A stretch of 64,000 bases of DNA, from the NCBI GenBank assembly GCA_964023275.1, contig OZ029917.1, forward strand, positions 32,130,005 to 32,194,004, written 5' to 3'. Positions within the stretch are counted from its first letter, which is position 1, and every line of letters starts with the position of its first letter. This stretch comes from Norana najaformis. Its lineage: Eukaryota > Annelida > Clitellata > Crassiclitellata > Hormogastridae. Under the pieces are notes generated by a model that did not search any database, was not told the DNA's origin, and worked only from the letters and a program-made list of their open reading frames with translations. A program made the position numbers and the translations under genes. Shown in pieces: positions 10,623 through 24,600 of this stretch.

Positions 10623-13398
10623 CTACTTTTTGATGTCTGGTGTGCTCAGGCCATATTTCTGCTTCATCTTGTCCAGCTCTTCTGCCTTCTTCTGTAAATC
10701 TGTCTTTTTGTATTGCTAGAAAACAGAACACAAAATATGTTTATCATAGTTATCACAAGCTAACAACTGCCTCAAAGCTTATCCTTAAATTGTGTGGATG
10801 GGGGATACCAACTGACCTCTGCATCCTTTCAACATGATTACATTAACAAAATGTTCAGAAAAGCATGCTGAGCAGGTGGGAATTAGTTTTAAAAAATGGT
10901 ATACACATAAAATGATAATCCACAAAGTTTCCCATTACCCAGTGATAAGACGTTTATGTGGCAACTTTATCTATCTAGCAGACTAACAACTAATCCTTAT
11001 GTAATGCACACTTAATTCATTATAACGCTAAAAAAGAAATGCATTTGGCTAAAGGATGGTTTATATCCTTGGATATTTTTATAGTAGGTAAAGTAACAAA
11101 CATCTGTGAAATTCCTCAGAAGCAGAGCCTCAAGATTCATTCCTCATCAATGCAAAACAGACCAGGAATTTGGCAAATGGCCTTTCACCCATGGAATGGA
11201 CTCTGTTGGTTGGGCTCTGTTTCTACAAGAGCCTGTCGTCAGTGGCGACTTTTCTGTCCAAGCACTTTTTGCTTAGCAATGAACTCTGTTCTCAGGGAAT
11301 TTTAATACTGCTTAGGCTAGCATAGGCAAGCCTTTAAAAGTGCTACATTAAGTGTCTAGATGTGCACTCCAAAGCAGACGATTCTAAAGCAGGCAAAAAA
11401 AGATGTTTGCATGCCTAATTTGATACCTATAATTATTTATTCTTATTTCTGTATTTATTAAGTGCCAAAATCTAATGACTATGCATCAACTGATAGCCCT
11501 AGGCAATTGTGAGTGAAGGACTTGCTGAAGGTCCCTACACAGCAACCGTTTGAAGGGCGGCTCAAAAACACACTCTCAATATGACAAGCCAAGCACTCTA
11601 ACCAATTGGCTACCATGATCCACATGAACACAAATGAAAAAAAAAACAGAAAATCTATGAAGAGAGCATAAACATACCTTGTTTGGCTGGTAATACAGAA
11701 CCACTAGATATCGGTTGCAAACGTTGAAGCCTGATAGATGATCACATGCATTCTTGGCATCAAAGATGTCTTCGTAGACAACGAATGCAGTGCCTTTGGT
11801 TTCTGTTGTGTTTCCCCTTTAAAAATCAACATCACTATTTCATATCATCATCACATGTGTCACAAAGCAAAGTACATATGGCTACTTTTTCCTTCAGAGA
11901 GTTCATAAAGTGTAGATAAAATCCAGAGAATCATGCTATGTGAAAAGATAGAATTTCCAATGCCCACAAAGTCAGCAAGCATAAATCTCTGCCAAATGTT
12001 GCAACAATTTTATAGTGTGCAAGCACTTATGTGACACACATGCTTGGGCCTGTCAAAAACATGCTAATTTATTACTAATGTTAAACCAATGCTTTAACAA
12101 TATTGCATCTGCCGATCACAGTCATGTGCTTGGACCTGTCTAAAATTTGCTGAACTGTTACTGCTATGCTGTGTCATGGTAAAATCGCATTCACACTACC
12201 CATCAGGAATATTAATAAAAAAATAGGTAAGTCATCAACACCTAGCTAAAATGACCTATGAAATAGTCCAAAAGCTTTAGGACTGTATAAATAAAAATAA
12301 ATCCTGTCAAAATTTGTACAACAAGAACTTTTATGAGCCACACTTTTCAGAATCAATAAGTTTGAAAAGATACGAATTACAACTTACATTCGAATCTGGC
12401 GAATTGCTCCATATTTTCCAAAGATGTCATACATCTCTTCAGCTGTAATCTTGTATGGCAGATTCTTTATATACAGAATCCTGTTCACTTCTGGTGGAAG
12501 CCGAACCTGCATAAATAAAAGAAGAGAAACTTATAATAAAATGGGGCGCACAAGGATCTTCAGACACCAGACATTGGTGAGAAATGTCAGACTGTTTTTC
12601 CAATCATCCTAACATTCTGGCTCACAGTTTTTCGTAATTCAGTCAACGCGTTTACTAAACATAGATGCAGCAATCCAGCAAATGTAATTCTTTCTTTAAA
12701 TGTTGCATTTTAGGGCTGTATAAGTACCAATTTTTATAAGTTTCATCTACTCATATTACTGGCCAAACTAATGACAATAAATTAAATAAGTGTTTCTCTT
12801 CACACTTTCTATAAAATTGTGATACAGCACAATTATTATTAGTGCCATCTAATGCATATTTGCTGAAGATTAAGATACAGGAAACCATATAATTATTATT
12901 AAGTATTTTCATTAACGAACTGTAAGCTATTGACAAAACTAGCAAATTTCGCATTGAGTTTGATAAATTTAGGGCATACTTTTAGTATCAGGGACCGCCC
13001 TATTTTGGGCTATTTGGGGCGAGGCTTTCGGCCTGCCTTCTGCCTGCTGTAACTGATTGTAATTTCCGCTAAGATGAATCTCTTCGAGCTAAACACTAAT
13101 TTGCAAAGATCAATTAAACGTTATTCAAAATTTACAAAGACAAAGTAACCCTTACTTTTACCTAACCCTTATTTAACAGCAAGAATTAGTATCCAGGTTT
13201 ATTTACTTCAATCAATGACGGGGCACATACAACAGCTAGTTAACATCACCGCGGCGGGCAACGCCGAAAAGCAATGGCCAAACAGAGCGGTCCCCAATAC
13301 TATAAGTATGCCAATTTTCATTCACGTATTAATAATTAGTTAAAAGTAAATAAATTGTGTATCCTTACATTTGCCTTTTTACCAAAAGCCATCGCCAT
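10623..13398 (-). CDS. Splicing factor 3B subunit 6 (SF3b p14), four coding exons
   Basis: Encodes a 126-residue RRM protein of the SF3b part of the U2 snRNP. In this family the protein sits at the branch-point region and contacts SF3B1. Coding exons on the minus strand are 13398-13369, 12506-12388, 11816-11678 and 10715-10623. All introns are GT-AG and phases agree (30+119+139+93 = 381 nt). The protein starts [10 protein letters not shown]. The RRM follows: RNP2-like ILYIKNLPY near residues 20-28, RNP1-like [10 protein letters not shown] near 56-65, then the family-specific [19 protein letters not shown] block and a Lys-rich C-terminus ending in DIKK. Length is within a residue or two of the human protein. 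The exon 2/3 junction codon gives Met where the family usually has Val (IRQIRMGNT). A SINE lies in the last intron. The start Met is the first in a short 5' exon and I see no competing start. The gene is divergent from the carboxypeptidase gene. Confidence 0.95.
11445..11630 (-). mobile_element. tRNA-derived SINE in the last SF3B6 intron
   Basis: Same family as 3880-4087. The minus strand begins with GGTAGCCAATTGGTTAGAGTGCTTGGC (A-box-like), has a degenerate B box, and shares the GTGCCAAAATCTAATG...TCAACTGA region. Its AT-rich tail is at 11440-11460. It is more decayed than the 3.9-kb copy. Confidence 0.55.
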
Positions 13399-13847
13399 CT
13401 TGACTTTCTTTAAGAATGTATGTTACCACACTTTAACCAACCATAAACGACAACCAACCTAAAACTTCTGCGTAAAATCGCCTATGTTTGCGAATTAATA
13501 GGAACCGGAAACAGATAATTTTACCAATGACTATTAGTTGCCAAAGATTTTTATAGCGCTTATACTTTTCAGTTGATTCTACTGATTCAAATACGAAAAT
13601 TGCAACGTTTTCATATGATAGACTTGTGTTTGTCACTTTATACGATATCTTTGATTACTTTCAGAACTACCTATTTCAATTTATTTCAAAATTAGAAAGT
13701 TTTGCGCCAGAGAAAGCTCGTAAATTAGAATGCATTTACAATAGTGTTCAGTTGAGGCAAAAAGACAAAGCTACTTGCTTAAAATTTTTAATGTTCAAGA
13801 TACACGATAATAACTTTGTAGATAGTCCATGTATAAGTCACTAAGTA

Positions 13848-14062
13848 ACTCCAATACCAAACGGCACCCACCGTAGCCGCCATGCTGTCTATCAGCCTGA
13901 CTTGGATCTTGACCTGGAATCGAACCCTCTTTGCCAATTGATTTGGTTTTGACTGAGTGCCTTTGAATAAGCTGGTCCCTGTGACGTGACTTTCGTTGGG
14001 TGCTGTAGAAATCTCGAGATTACGATAACGATATATGCAGCGCCATCTAGATGTACTCGTAA
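13848..14062 (+). mobile_element. Dispersed repeat family A (SINE-like)
   Basis: About 210 bp from CAATACCAAACGGCACCCACC, through CTTGACCTGGAATCGAACCC and TTTTGACTGAGTGCC, to GGGTGCTGTAGAAATCTC with a GATTACGATAACG tail. Copies at 15318-15512 and 30706-30905 align over the whole length. The complement of ATCGAACCC is a good B box (GGGTTCGATTCC), but it faces away from the tail, so I do not call it a tRNA promoter with confidence. Confidence 0.65.
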
Positions 14063-15317
14063 TCGTAACCTCGACATTTCAAGCGTTAATTCAAAGGTAA
14101 GCGTAGGTAAGTGCTCATAACTACAAGCTTATTTATAAGCGCTACGTGGGACAGAAGGATTATCACAAAATGCCATGGGAAGAACGAAGTAATTATTAGT
14201 ATTTTTCATGGAAAAACAATTAGTTTTTGGTATTTGTTTTTGCCGGTGACATATTTCACCTTAATAAAGTGCTCATAACTACCAAATAAATTTCCATAAT
14301 GTGTCAAAACACCGTTAGCAGGTGTGTTTGTTAAACAACAAGCAATCGAGAAAGAACACTGCATCTATGAATGAAGCCTATCCACAAAATATTTCAGCGT
14401 TATATGACGTTCGAAAAACAAGCCTTGTGTGGAGTCTATGATTTAAACTCATCTGATTAGCATGGCAACAGTCGACGCTAATAAATTTCGATAGCATTCA
14501 AATTGTTTTAATGGCGTTTTAAAAGTGATAAAACTGGAATATAGCGCGTGGATTTTAATTGCAGAGGTCTATCTACGGCCGGCCGATAGGCCATTATATC
14601 ATATAAAATATTTTATACTGCATAAACATTGAAAATTTAACGACACCATGTCCAGAGTATGGATTACAAAATTATAAAAGGCGGATTTGTGAAAGCAGTT
14701 ATTCGTTGAGTTGAATAGAAAATGTGCGACGCTTTTCCTATTTCTTTATTAAACCTAGGTAAACTATGGGCAGGCATGTCTCTGTAACTACATAGATTAG
14801 ATTTTAAATTTTAATTACTAGAAGCCTATGGGGCTATATTGGTTTTCGTTCGAAGTAATAAGGTTCTGTAATTGTCTGGGGTTGGTATTATAATATGTAC
14901 ATTTGAAAGGTATAACTGACAACAGTTGTAATGTAAATGAATATTTGTATAGTTTTACTTCAAGGAAACTACTCAGCATTGTACCAACTCGAATTTGTAG
15001 AATTACCTTAAATGCAGTTGTCTTTATGAGCCCAACCAAGAAGAGCCATATAATAAGGTTCCAATAAAGGACATAACTTTTAAGGCTGAACTAAATATGA
15101 CCCTGCCTGCATTTTATAAGAATTTGCGTTACATAAAAAATGTCGTAAGGAACTTCGGTTGCTTAACTGAATACACTGGCATTTAGTCTTTAACAGAATA
15201 AAGAAAGAAGGGTTCTTGCTTTAAGTTGTTAGGTAACTCATTCTAAAGTGAAAAAGTCTTTCACTCAAAAACTGAAGATGCTGCTCTTCCACAAATTCTA
15301 TCCTGATTCTTCCTCTT

Positions 15318-15512
15318 CCTCTTTAGCTCTGCTTCAAGTCCATACACCAGCCACCATTGTGGTCTGACTGCCTGCCTGCATGATTCTTGAATTTTGATGT
15401 TGAATCAAACCCTTCCTGCCTATCTATTTTGTTTTAACTGAGCGCCTGTGAATAAGCTGGTTCCTGTGACTTAGCTTTCGTTGGGCGCTGTAGAAATGTT
15501 GAGTTTACAATT
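15318..15512 (+). mobile_element. Dispersed repeat family A, second copy
   Basis: Aligns with 13848-14062, sharing TGAGCGCCTGTGAATAAGCTGGT and CTTTCGTTGGGCGCTGTAGAAAT. The tail here is TTTACAATTATG and the 5' half is more decayed. It lies just upstream of the proposed first carboxypeptidase exon. Confidence 0.6.
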
Positions 15513-15657
15513 ATGACATGATTTCAAAATTCCGGCATTTAATTCATTTTTTGCTGGTATTTGATTTTGATGTGCACTATTGTTTGCTTTCGTAGTGGCT
15601 GGTGTTTGATGGCAGTTTGGCTGTTTTACATTTGAAATTTTTGTCTTTCCCGGGAAA

Positions 15658-15693
15658 ATGATTTCGACCAGTGATATGCTTCGTTATGATCCG
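15658..15693 (+). CDS. Carboxypeptidase exon 1 (tentative)
   Basis: ATG followed by 12 codons ([12 protein letters not shown]), ending at a GTAAAC donor in phase 0, exactly what exon 2 needs. An in-frame TGA lies upstream at 15607. It is chosen because the joined sequence DPNPYDSF resembles the DPYEDF start of vertebrate AGBL2. The fit rests on phase and position only, and a different first exon is possible. Confidence 0.4.
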
Positions 15694-18600
15694 GTAAACA
15701 TAGGTGTTTATTATAATTACTATGCACAACCAGTCACATGTGATATGGAGACTTGTGGTATGGAGAGTTGTGGTTTGGGCAATATGTGATGCATAATATT
15801 ATGTAAATGTAATAGGTATTTAATTAAATTTTTTAAGATTCTTCATTCTTCACTGCCAAAAACACTAATTGCTTGCAATGGATATTAAAGCATGACTGCA
15901 CTATGGATGTCATTGCTTGCTATTCAGGGTAGACAGATATGATGAATGCGGATAATAAGCTAAATAATGTTAGACTAATAATTGTGTGAATTAACGTTAA
16001 ATTGTTTATTTTATTGCTAACTTAACAGCCGAATTCTTTTCCTTGGTGCATGAACCATGTTGTACTGACAGAGGTGTGGATGTTGCGTTTCTTTTAAATC
16101 ATGCTTCCCTTTATCTAGATTCAATTTACCAATTCTAAAACCAAACTCATATGAAGTCCTTGCTTCTGCCATCAGTTTGGGCAATAGGCAGGTAGTCTTA
16201 GTAAATATCTGTTGCCCACCTTCTTCACTACTTAATGAATTTTTGATGAATTTCAGTCCATAATATAGCATATCTCATCTTGGCCCTCTGAGCTTATCCT
16301 TATGGGTGATTTAAATTTGCTTGCTTCTCTTCTTAACGAATATTTCCTGAGATTCTTTTTATGGTGACAACACTCAAATTTATATATTTTTCAACAATGT
16401 GACTTGTAAGTAAATACCCTGGCTGAGACTGAAGAAAGAAGATACTGGAGATAGAAACAAAATGGAAAAGAAGGATTTGTGTGGCTGACCCCTCCTTTAG
16501 GAGGGATTAATTCCAGCCAGAAGGAGAGAGAATGATTTATTATCCAGTGTAGTTGATGATATTTATCCATGGATGAATGCCAGTAAACTGTTATTAAATC
16601 TGTCCAAATAGAGTTTCTCCTTTCTGCATTTCAATAGATTAAACATTATGAAATGCTGAACTCATTATGTCTTGGTGAGACAGTAATTTAGTGCTCAGAA
16701 TGTGCATATAAGTTGGGTGTAACATTTGACTCCTTTTTGTGCTTCAGTGACCATTTAAGTGCCATTTGTAAGTCGTGTTATTTCCATATTCACGATATTT
16801 GTGGATTTAGACGTTGTATTGAGTGTTGCTGGCTAATACACTTCTTTTGAGCCATCTTGATTACTGTAACTCCCCTCTGTATGGTGTCAAAAAAGGAAAT
16901 TTGTCAACATTGCAAAGAGTTCAGAACTCATTAGCTAGGGTTGTTACATACACTTCAGAATCTGATAACGTTACACTAGTTCTTAATTCATTGCGCTGGC
17001 GCCCTGTTGATCAGAGAGTTGAGTTTCAAAATTGGTGTAATTACATATAAGACAATGCATTGTGGTGAACCATACCACAGTACCTTCAAGATATGGTTAC
17101 CCCTCAGACCTGTCGTCACTCCACTAGGTCCTCTGATTGTCTTTCTGATTGCCGTACGTCTAGTGATCGCTGCACTTGGTGGCAGGGATTTTCCTATTGC
17201 TGGCTCCGGTTCTGGTATGCACTTCCACAGTCTGTTTGCTCTGCTGTTTTCTTGTTTTTCCATTCTCAACTTGAGATGTTTTTGTCTGCATAGGCTTTTT
17301 TCTTGTCTCATAGGACTGGGCTTTGGAATTGACTGAATTGTGAATCTGTTTTGGAGTGCTGTCAAGTGATGCCTCGTGCATTATTAAAATGGTGCTATAA
17401 AAGTGCTATATAAGACTAGATTAGATTAGGACTTTTTGTAGCTTAGTTTCCTGTAACTGCATATTTATATGACCCTTTTAATAGCACTTATATATTATAT
17501 GTGCTTTTATTTGTAGAATCCTTATGATAGTTTCATGAGGAGACATTTGCAGCATTATGGATATTACACAGGTGAGTCAACAGAAACAAAACAAGGCTAC
17601 AATCAGGCTTTTTGTAATGTAATGTGAACATAAATGTTCAGAATTTCTTAGCGCCACACCAAAGCTGTGTCAGAGGGGCCATCTTAATAGCTGAAATAAA
17701 ATCTCAACAGTATATGTAAAATCAATAAGCTGTTCTAATCATGCTTCATTATGTCTCCCTTACTATTATAACTGATTTCTGAGGTCTTAATTCAACCATT
17801 TTAGCTTAATTGTAGAGCAGTTTGTAAGCACTGTATGTGCTTGACTGATTAAAGTAGGTAGTATTTGTAAAGTTTACATAGGAACAAGACATAAATTGTT
17901 AAACTGGATTATATGTAAAAGATCTTTTTCCATTGATCTGGAGAAACTGAGTTTTATTACTTGTTTTATTAGGGAATTCCAAAAAAGATAGATTAACAAA
18001 TGGTGCTGGTGTGCCTGCTGAATCAGTTGCTATGGATTCAAGTGACAATTCAAGTGATTCAGACATTGATGATGCTACTGAAGGACTCGACAAAGAATCA
18101 GTTCTTCTCTGCAGTCAAGGTCTGTCAATATGTTGGCTGCAATGCTAGCTATATCTTTAGCCAACAGCTTTTTATTCAGATAATTCTTTAGATAACCAAC
18201 TCTTTAGCCAGAGAACTCTTTAGGCAATTAATTCAGTCATTAATTTTTTTTAGCCAGATAACTGTTGATTTTAGCCAAACTCTCATTAGCCAACAAACTC
18301 TGTAGCTACATAACTTTTTAGCCAACAAAATCTTTAGCTAGATAAGTCTTTAGTTTTAATTAGCACCTGGAGCAGAAGTGGCTTCATGTGACTCTGGACC
18401 TGCTTAGTACTTTATATGGCTCTATATGGCAGTGCTCTTTGGAAGTTCAAGTATGCATGCATACACACATGTAGACATATATGTGTTCAAAGGAGGCTGT
18501 TAAATGAATTTTTGATTTTACTTTATTAAAGACAGCAAAACAAGAGAGGAATTACTACGAACAAATCAAATTGTTTACAGCTACGAAGCTGGGCGAATGG

Positions 18601-21600
18601 TAAGTGGCTTCATGTTTCAGAAGCTCATCAAATTTATGTTCATATGTACAACTTATGTTGATGCATAACTTATGGTCATGTACAAGTCATGCTACTGTAT
18701 GCCAGTACCATGTTTTCATGTACAGCTTGTCTTCATGTGTAACTTGTTTCCATGTGTAACATGTGTATTTATGCTGACTGTTATTGAGTGCTGTGTGTGT
18801 ACTTTCTTTTCCTTGCTATTGCTCACTGTTTGACATCTGTTGTCATTGCTCTGTACAAGTACTTGATTTCTCTTTTTGTTGATTTCTATTGTTAGGCAGT
18901 TCTAAAGTTAATTTATTAATTATTAATTTAATTTATTAACCAATCAGTTAATGAGGAAGTTATTCTATAATTTATGATGTTTCTTTAAGAAATTTTAAAA
19001 CTTAGAATTTCTAAGACACTTTGTTGATGTTGATCATACAATGGATGTCATTTCCTGTGGTCGTCATTTAGGTTGCTCACTTGCGTGAACCGCGGCAACT
19101 TTATGGCTTTTATACAAGTCTTTATGGTCCTCAACAACCTCCTCGATGGTAAGGCTTTTCACACTGCCATCTGTTGACAGATTTAAATTATTACAAGCAG
19201 AATACTGATAGTAATATAAATAATTTCAAAATTTTGAGATAAGCTTTTCATCAAGTTTTATTTGATGAATATGGTTTCACATTTTAGAATAAAGAACACA
19301 GTGCTTTTGAGAGGTCCTTAAAAGGTGCCATACAATAGCGCACATACATACATGCATGCATGCATACATATATAATTAATATCCTATGTATTAGTATTAG
19401 TAGCTGTTAGAACAGCTGTACATTCATCTCTGTTGCTGCCACCCCACCACCAACTCATATTACCCTACCCTTCTGCACTCTGTTCCTACTGCTACCATTA
19501 ATATAAAATACTAGTTTCATATGTTTTCATTATACTGAGCACTTGTGAGCAAGCTTTTCAAAAGATACCCAGGTACCAATGGCCAGTGTAGTACCTGGTT
19601 AAAGAATGTTTGGTCAGGCACTCAGTCACAATGACATCATTGATTTTATGGGGCCATAGCTTAGCCAAAATTGTGGAAGTTCAGGCATAGGTCCAATCAT
19701 TACTGCATAGAAACTGTCTCACTTCTTGATACACTGTTATCTGTCACGGGGAACGGTTAATTGGGAGATGTCATAGGGATTGACAACACTGTTGAATGGT
19801 ATGGAGTTAAAATTCCCTACTTCTGAATAGATGCCTTAAAGGGGTGCTATGTGAATATGGTGACTTACATAAGAAATTGCCATCATTATAAGAAACACGG
19901 CATTATTGTATGGTCAGTCAGTGTTATTCTAATCTTATCTGATATCATTTTATCTAATTTCACCTAGCCTGGCACATGGTCCATCCTAATCTTATCTATT
20001 CTAATCTGTTCTATTCTAATTTATTCAGTTTTTGATCTAATAAAGTTCTTCTGAGCCACTGACATTGTATAACAGATCTGTATCAGTCGATAGTTTTTGC
20101 TGGATGGATTCAGAACACAATCCAAAATTCATTTATTCTGGATGAAATCAACTAAACAAACACCTCTAGAACATGATTGTATCAGACTCAAGATTAAATA
20201 ATGAATTTATTTTTAGTATGACCTTGTGACCTGTGCTCTTAATTTGCGTTGCTTTGATGGGTGTCTACAGGCCAGCTGGAATTCAGGTTTTCTTAGACAA
20301 GATTCGTCATATCAGATGGTCTCCCAAGGATCCAGAAGCTCTGTATAGACCAAGTAAGCCTGAATCTGTCATTTATTTCACAAGGCATTACACTTAAATG
20401 AGCCAACCTATATCTGCTTCTTGCTCCCCTCACACCAGCAAATATAATTAAAGGATGCTTTGACTGTTGCTGTCGCTTGCACCAAAACAGTGTTGGGCTC
20501 TCTGACATTCTTGGCAGCTAGTGCAAAGCTTAGAATTCACTGCTCAGTTTTGCGCATTCTGTCAGTTCTTTAATGTCATTCAGGTCTAAGCTTGATTTCC
20601 CTGACCAATCGGATTTCGACTGGGCTTCTCCCATGGATTTTGATTTTTTGGGTACGATCTCACGTGAAGTGACAGATATGACTGATGCTTTTGCATCATG
20701 ATATCAGCACCATAGAAGTCATTTGATTAGAAGCATTAATTTGTTGAATCAATGAATCAATAAATCATTGATGCCTTGTGCATTATGTGGTGGTGTTATA
20801 GAAGATCTGAACTTACTCTGAAATATCTTAGAGTTCTGTTTTTCCTCTGTTCTGCAATTGATGAAAACATTTGACTTTACATTTTGTTATACTGCATTAT
20901 ACAGATATCACTTTGCAACATAGCATGATTTGATTTTTATCTTTGAGAATCTATGTTACAGCAGAGGCTGTTGTTAATTGCACATGTTATAAATGTCTGT
21001 TTAATAATAATAATAATAATAATAATAATAGCAATGTAGAGCCTGTAAGAAATTTTTATCGAAAAGGTGCTACATAAATGTGCAATTATAATTATTGTTA
21101 CAAGTACTTATAAGGAGATTTCTCTGAATGGTGCTACATAAGTGCAGGATTCCACTTCTTTTCATGGCTCACTGCAGGTGTAATGTAGACATAGAGTGCA
21201 TTCATTTCAAGTTGCATGTTTGTCAAACTGGTTAACCATATGTGCTGAACTTTTGAGAGATTCGTAGAGGGTGCTGCGTCTGTATCCCAGTACTTAAGTG
21301 CCAGATGTGTCAGTATCCCAGTACATAAGTGCCAGATGTGTCAGTCTCCCGGGACATAAGTGCCAAACGTGTCAGTATCCTGGTACATAAGTGCCAGATG
21401 TGTGACCGTGTATAAAAAGATAACCTGATGTTCATTCTATGTATTTAAAGCAACATAGAGGCTTAAACTTGGAGATCTGATATTCAACCAAAAGTTTAGA
21501 AATTGGCAATTATTTTTGGTTTTAGCTGGCTTGGAGGCTTCTCCAATGGTAGTCTCACATGAGAAACAAGGTCGAATTGTCTTTGATTATAAACCATTAG

Positions 21601-24600
21601 TTGGAAGTTATGTAAGTGAACAGCTGTTCATATAAATTTTCTTCTAAATATATTTTGGGAGTTCTGTTTAATTTCTGCCAATAAATTTAAGAACAATGAT
21701 TTATAGAGCACTGAAAGTAGTGAACTACTTCTAGGATGCTTTACTTTTGTCAGTTGTCATGGCAGATTTCAAAAGAGTGAAGAAATAAGTATGATTTCAA
21801 GAATTCCTGATTGCAGAAATACTCTTAGCCTCTGGAGTATAGGTTGGAAGGCTATTCACACAGATGGACCAGCAGATCACCCATTTTAGTCTCAATTTGT
21901 AGGTTGATGACATTAGCAGACTTTGATATAACACCTTAGATAAGGTAAGGTATGCTAATTTATTACCCTTCTCTTTCCACAGTTCTCCTCTGAGGATTGA
22001 AGGGTCTTTTGACTGAAGCACAAATGGTGTCTGGTTGGGGATTACTATTGTCAAAATAATAAACCACCAATTAAACACCCTCCTTACACAATACAAAGCT
22101 TTGCAACAACAAATTGTCAGTTTAGCCAACATTTCATCCCCAATGCAGAGGTGAATGGCAAATGCAATAGCCAGTGGCTTATCTGGAAATTCTGAGATGA
22201 AGGCAATTCTGACATGAGGGAGAGGACTGTAGTTGATGTGGTTTCCACTGAAATCTGTGCAGAAGTGTTTTAAACATGTTAGGTAACTTGCAAAGTATTT
22301 TTTAGTGAATTGCATTGAAAAATTATGAAATATATCTACACAGATTTTATGGAAATGATGGAAAAAAGTGGATTTTGAAGAAACAGAAAGTTAAGTCTCC
22401 AGCTAAAAATGCCACTGGCAATGGCAGTCTTTCACCATCTCCCCCAAGAAGCGGCATGTTGGACTGATTGCAGCATTGTTTTTTGTGCTGTCTGAAATGT
22501 GTTGTATTACATAGTCAAAGTCATATGACTTTGATGCCATGTTTCTCTTTAATGATGCTTTGCTCATCTGTTAGTTCATGCGTTCTGGTTGCTCATCTGT
22601 TAGTTCATGCGTTCTGGTCTGAGGAGTTGCTTGTCTCGATGCACTGAAGTGGGTGTCACTCTGGAGTCTGAGGAAGACACCACATTACTCTTTGAATCTC
22701 GATTTGAAAGTGGAAATTTAGCAAAGGCTGTCCAAGTGTAAGTGTTAGCTGTTCATATCTGCAGTGCCTTGTATTGCATGTTGCAGGCCAACTAGTGGTG
22801 TAATATACCTTAAAAGGTGCCATAAAACTAGCAATGTAAATATTAGGCTGGTCATATCTGTGATGCCTTGTAATAATTGCTTGTTGCAGATCAACTAGTG
22901 GTGTTATATAACTCAAAGGTGCCGTATAACTAGTGGTGTAAATGTTAGCCAAGATTGTCAAGTGCACCTTTTACAACATTGTATGGCTGCCTGTGATTGC
23001 AGAGATCAGGGATACAGTCACATGAGAAGTTCTTAAAAGGTGCCATATAAATATTGAGACACACACACACATGTTCCATTGGACATCAGCAGATTGACGA
23101 CAATCTTAACTCATTATACAACCTGGAGTTACCACATTTTATCGATGCATGGCCCAGCTACATCCAACCATCATCATTCAGTCAGAGAGGATCTGTCGTA
23201 GTTTTCCTACTGTAGTTTCAGTTACCCTGCGTATCAAAATGGAAATGTTGCTGTTTGGTGGATTGCAGTTGCCATGGTTGCATACTGATAGCATTGATCA
23301 GTTAACAGTTGTTTCATTCATGCACTTGCAACACTTCCTGGTGTGGTCTTTTCTGAATATCACTTGAACATTATTGAAGTGTTACTGTCTGATGTCCAGA
23401 TTACATTGTAGGATGCTTATTAAGCTATGACAAGAGCTTCTTAGCCTTGCCTTATCTTCTTCCGTCGGCAGATGAATATCAGTAAATAAAAAACATTATG
23501 GTTTTGTGCTGCCTGATCAGGAATGCCACAGAGGCATTTTATGTAGAGCTGATGCACATGGTGATTATGATTACAAAGTTGTCTGGTTGCATTACGTTAC
23601 GTTGTATGTGGCTGTGCATTGTAGTGGTAGGTATGAGTATGAACTGTGGCTGCGCTGTGACCTGTACACGGAACGTCACACGCAATGGTACTACTTCCAA
23701 GTGACAAACACTCGGGCAAACACTGTCTACCGTTTCACGATCGTCAACTTCATGAAGGTCTCACCAGACTGTCTAATCTGATCTTGGAACTTCTCTAGGA
23801 CTAATACGTATGATTGTATCTCTCTCTCCTAGCTGGAATTAATCCATCCTAGGGAGGGGTCAGCCACACCTATCCTTTTCCACGGATCCATTGAGAAAAA
23901 TCTGGAGCACAGTTTTTGCGAACAGATGCCCTGCCTGACATCAGCCATGATTATCGGCTGTGGTCCTAGCCTTTGGTGCAAGCACCTACTCACCACCTAA
24001 TCACAAGGCTGTGAGGGCTACAAGCTTAATGCAAATGGTGGCCTGCACTCGCAATGCCACAAGGCTGCCAAAAGGCATCTACAGCTTTAAACATGAGTTG
24101 GTTGCCTGCGCCCTGTTGGCCTTGCTGCTGTTGGTCCACAGCTGCTTATTCATCAGGATTAGCCTGCTTATTTCACAGCTGACCTCTCCACTATCCACCA
24201 CCTGTGGATGCGAGTGATAGTAGTACAGCTCAGCTACACACCAATATGTATGAATGTATGTATGTCTAATCCGATCTTGTATGTATGTATGTATGTATGT
24301 AGCTAGGTACTTAATATGGTGCCTTTTAAGTACCTCACAAAAGTGCTGCTTATAGTAGCCCAATTTCTGTTAAAAGTTGTTGAGAACAAAACTTAATTGT
24401 TAAGCTAACGGCTCAGATAACTAGAAAAGTTACAACAGCAACTTTGTTGCTGAGCAATGCAACTGTTTAGGAATTGTTGTTCAGTTACTGGATTACAGTT
24501 GTCTTGATTGCACTTTGTGTGAAAGATGTAAGAACTTATGGACTTTGCATGTTTACAACAAATCTTGATAGAAGAAACATTAGCTTATACATGGTGTATT

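Larger units (their letters stand above)
13399..15657. promoter_or_regulatory. Shared intergenic region between divergent genes
   Basis: Lies between the SF3B6 start on the minus strand and the proposed carboxypeptidase start on the plus strand, so both promoters should be here. I see no convincing TATA box or initiator that decides a start. Two family A repeats occupy 13848-14062 and 15318-15512. An open frame at 13626-13844 has no recognisable similarity and I do not call it a gene. Confidence 0.4.

Noticed and set aside
13626..13844. 72-residue open frame between the two genes
   Set aside because: It has no recognisable similarity, and the length is expected by chance in this composition. 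It also does not fit as a first exon of the carboxypeptidase.
22344..22466. Possible carboxypeptidase exon ([14 protein letters not shown]...) after an ACACAG acceptor
   Set aside because: Its open frame is out of phase with exon 7, and the in-phase frame has an immediate stop. Exon 8 starting at 22604 joins exon 7 directly with the right phase and family spacing.
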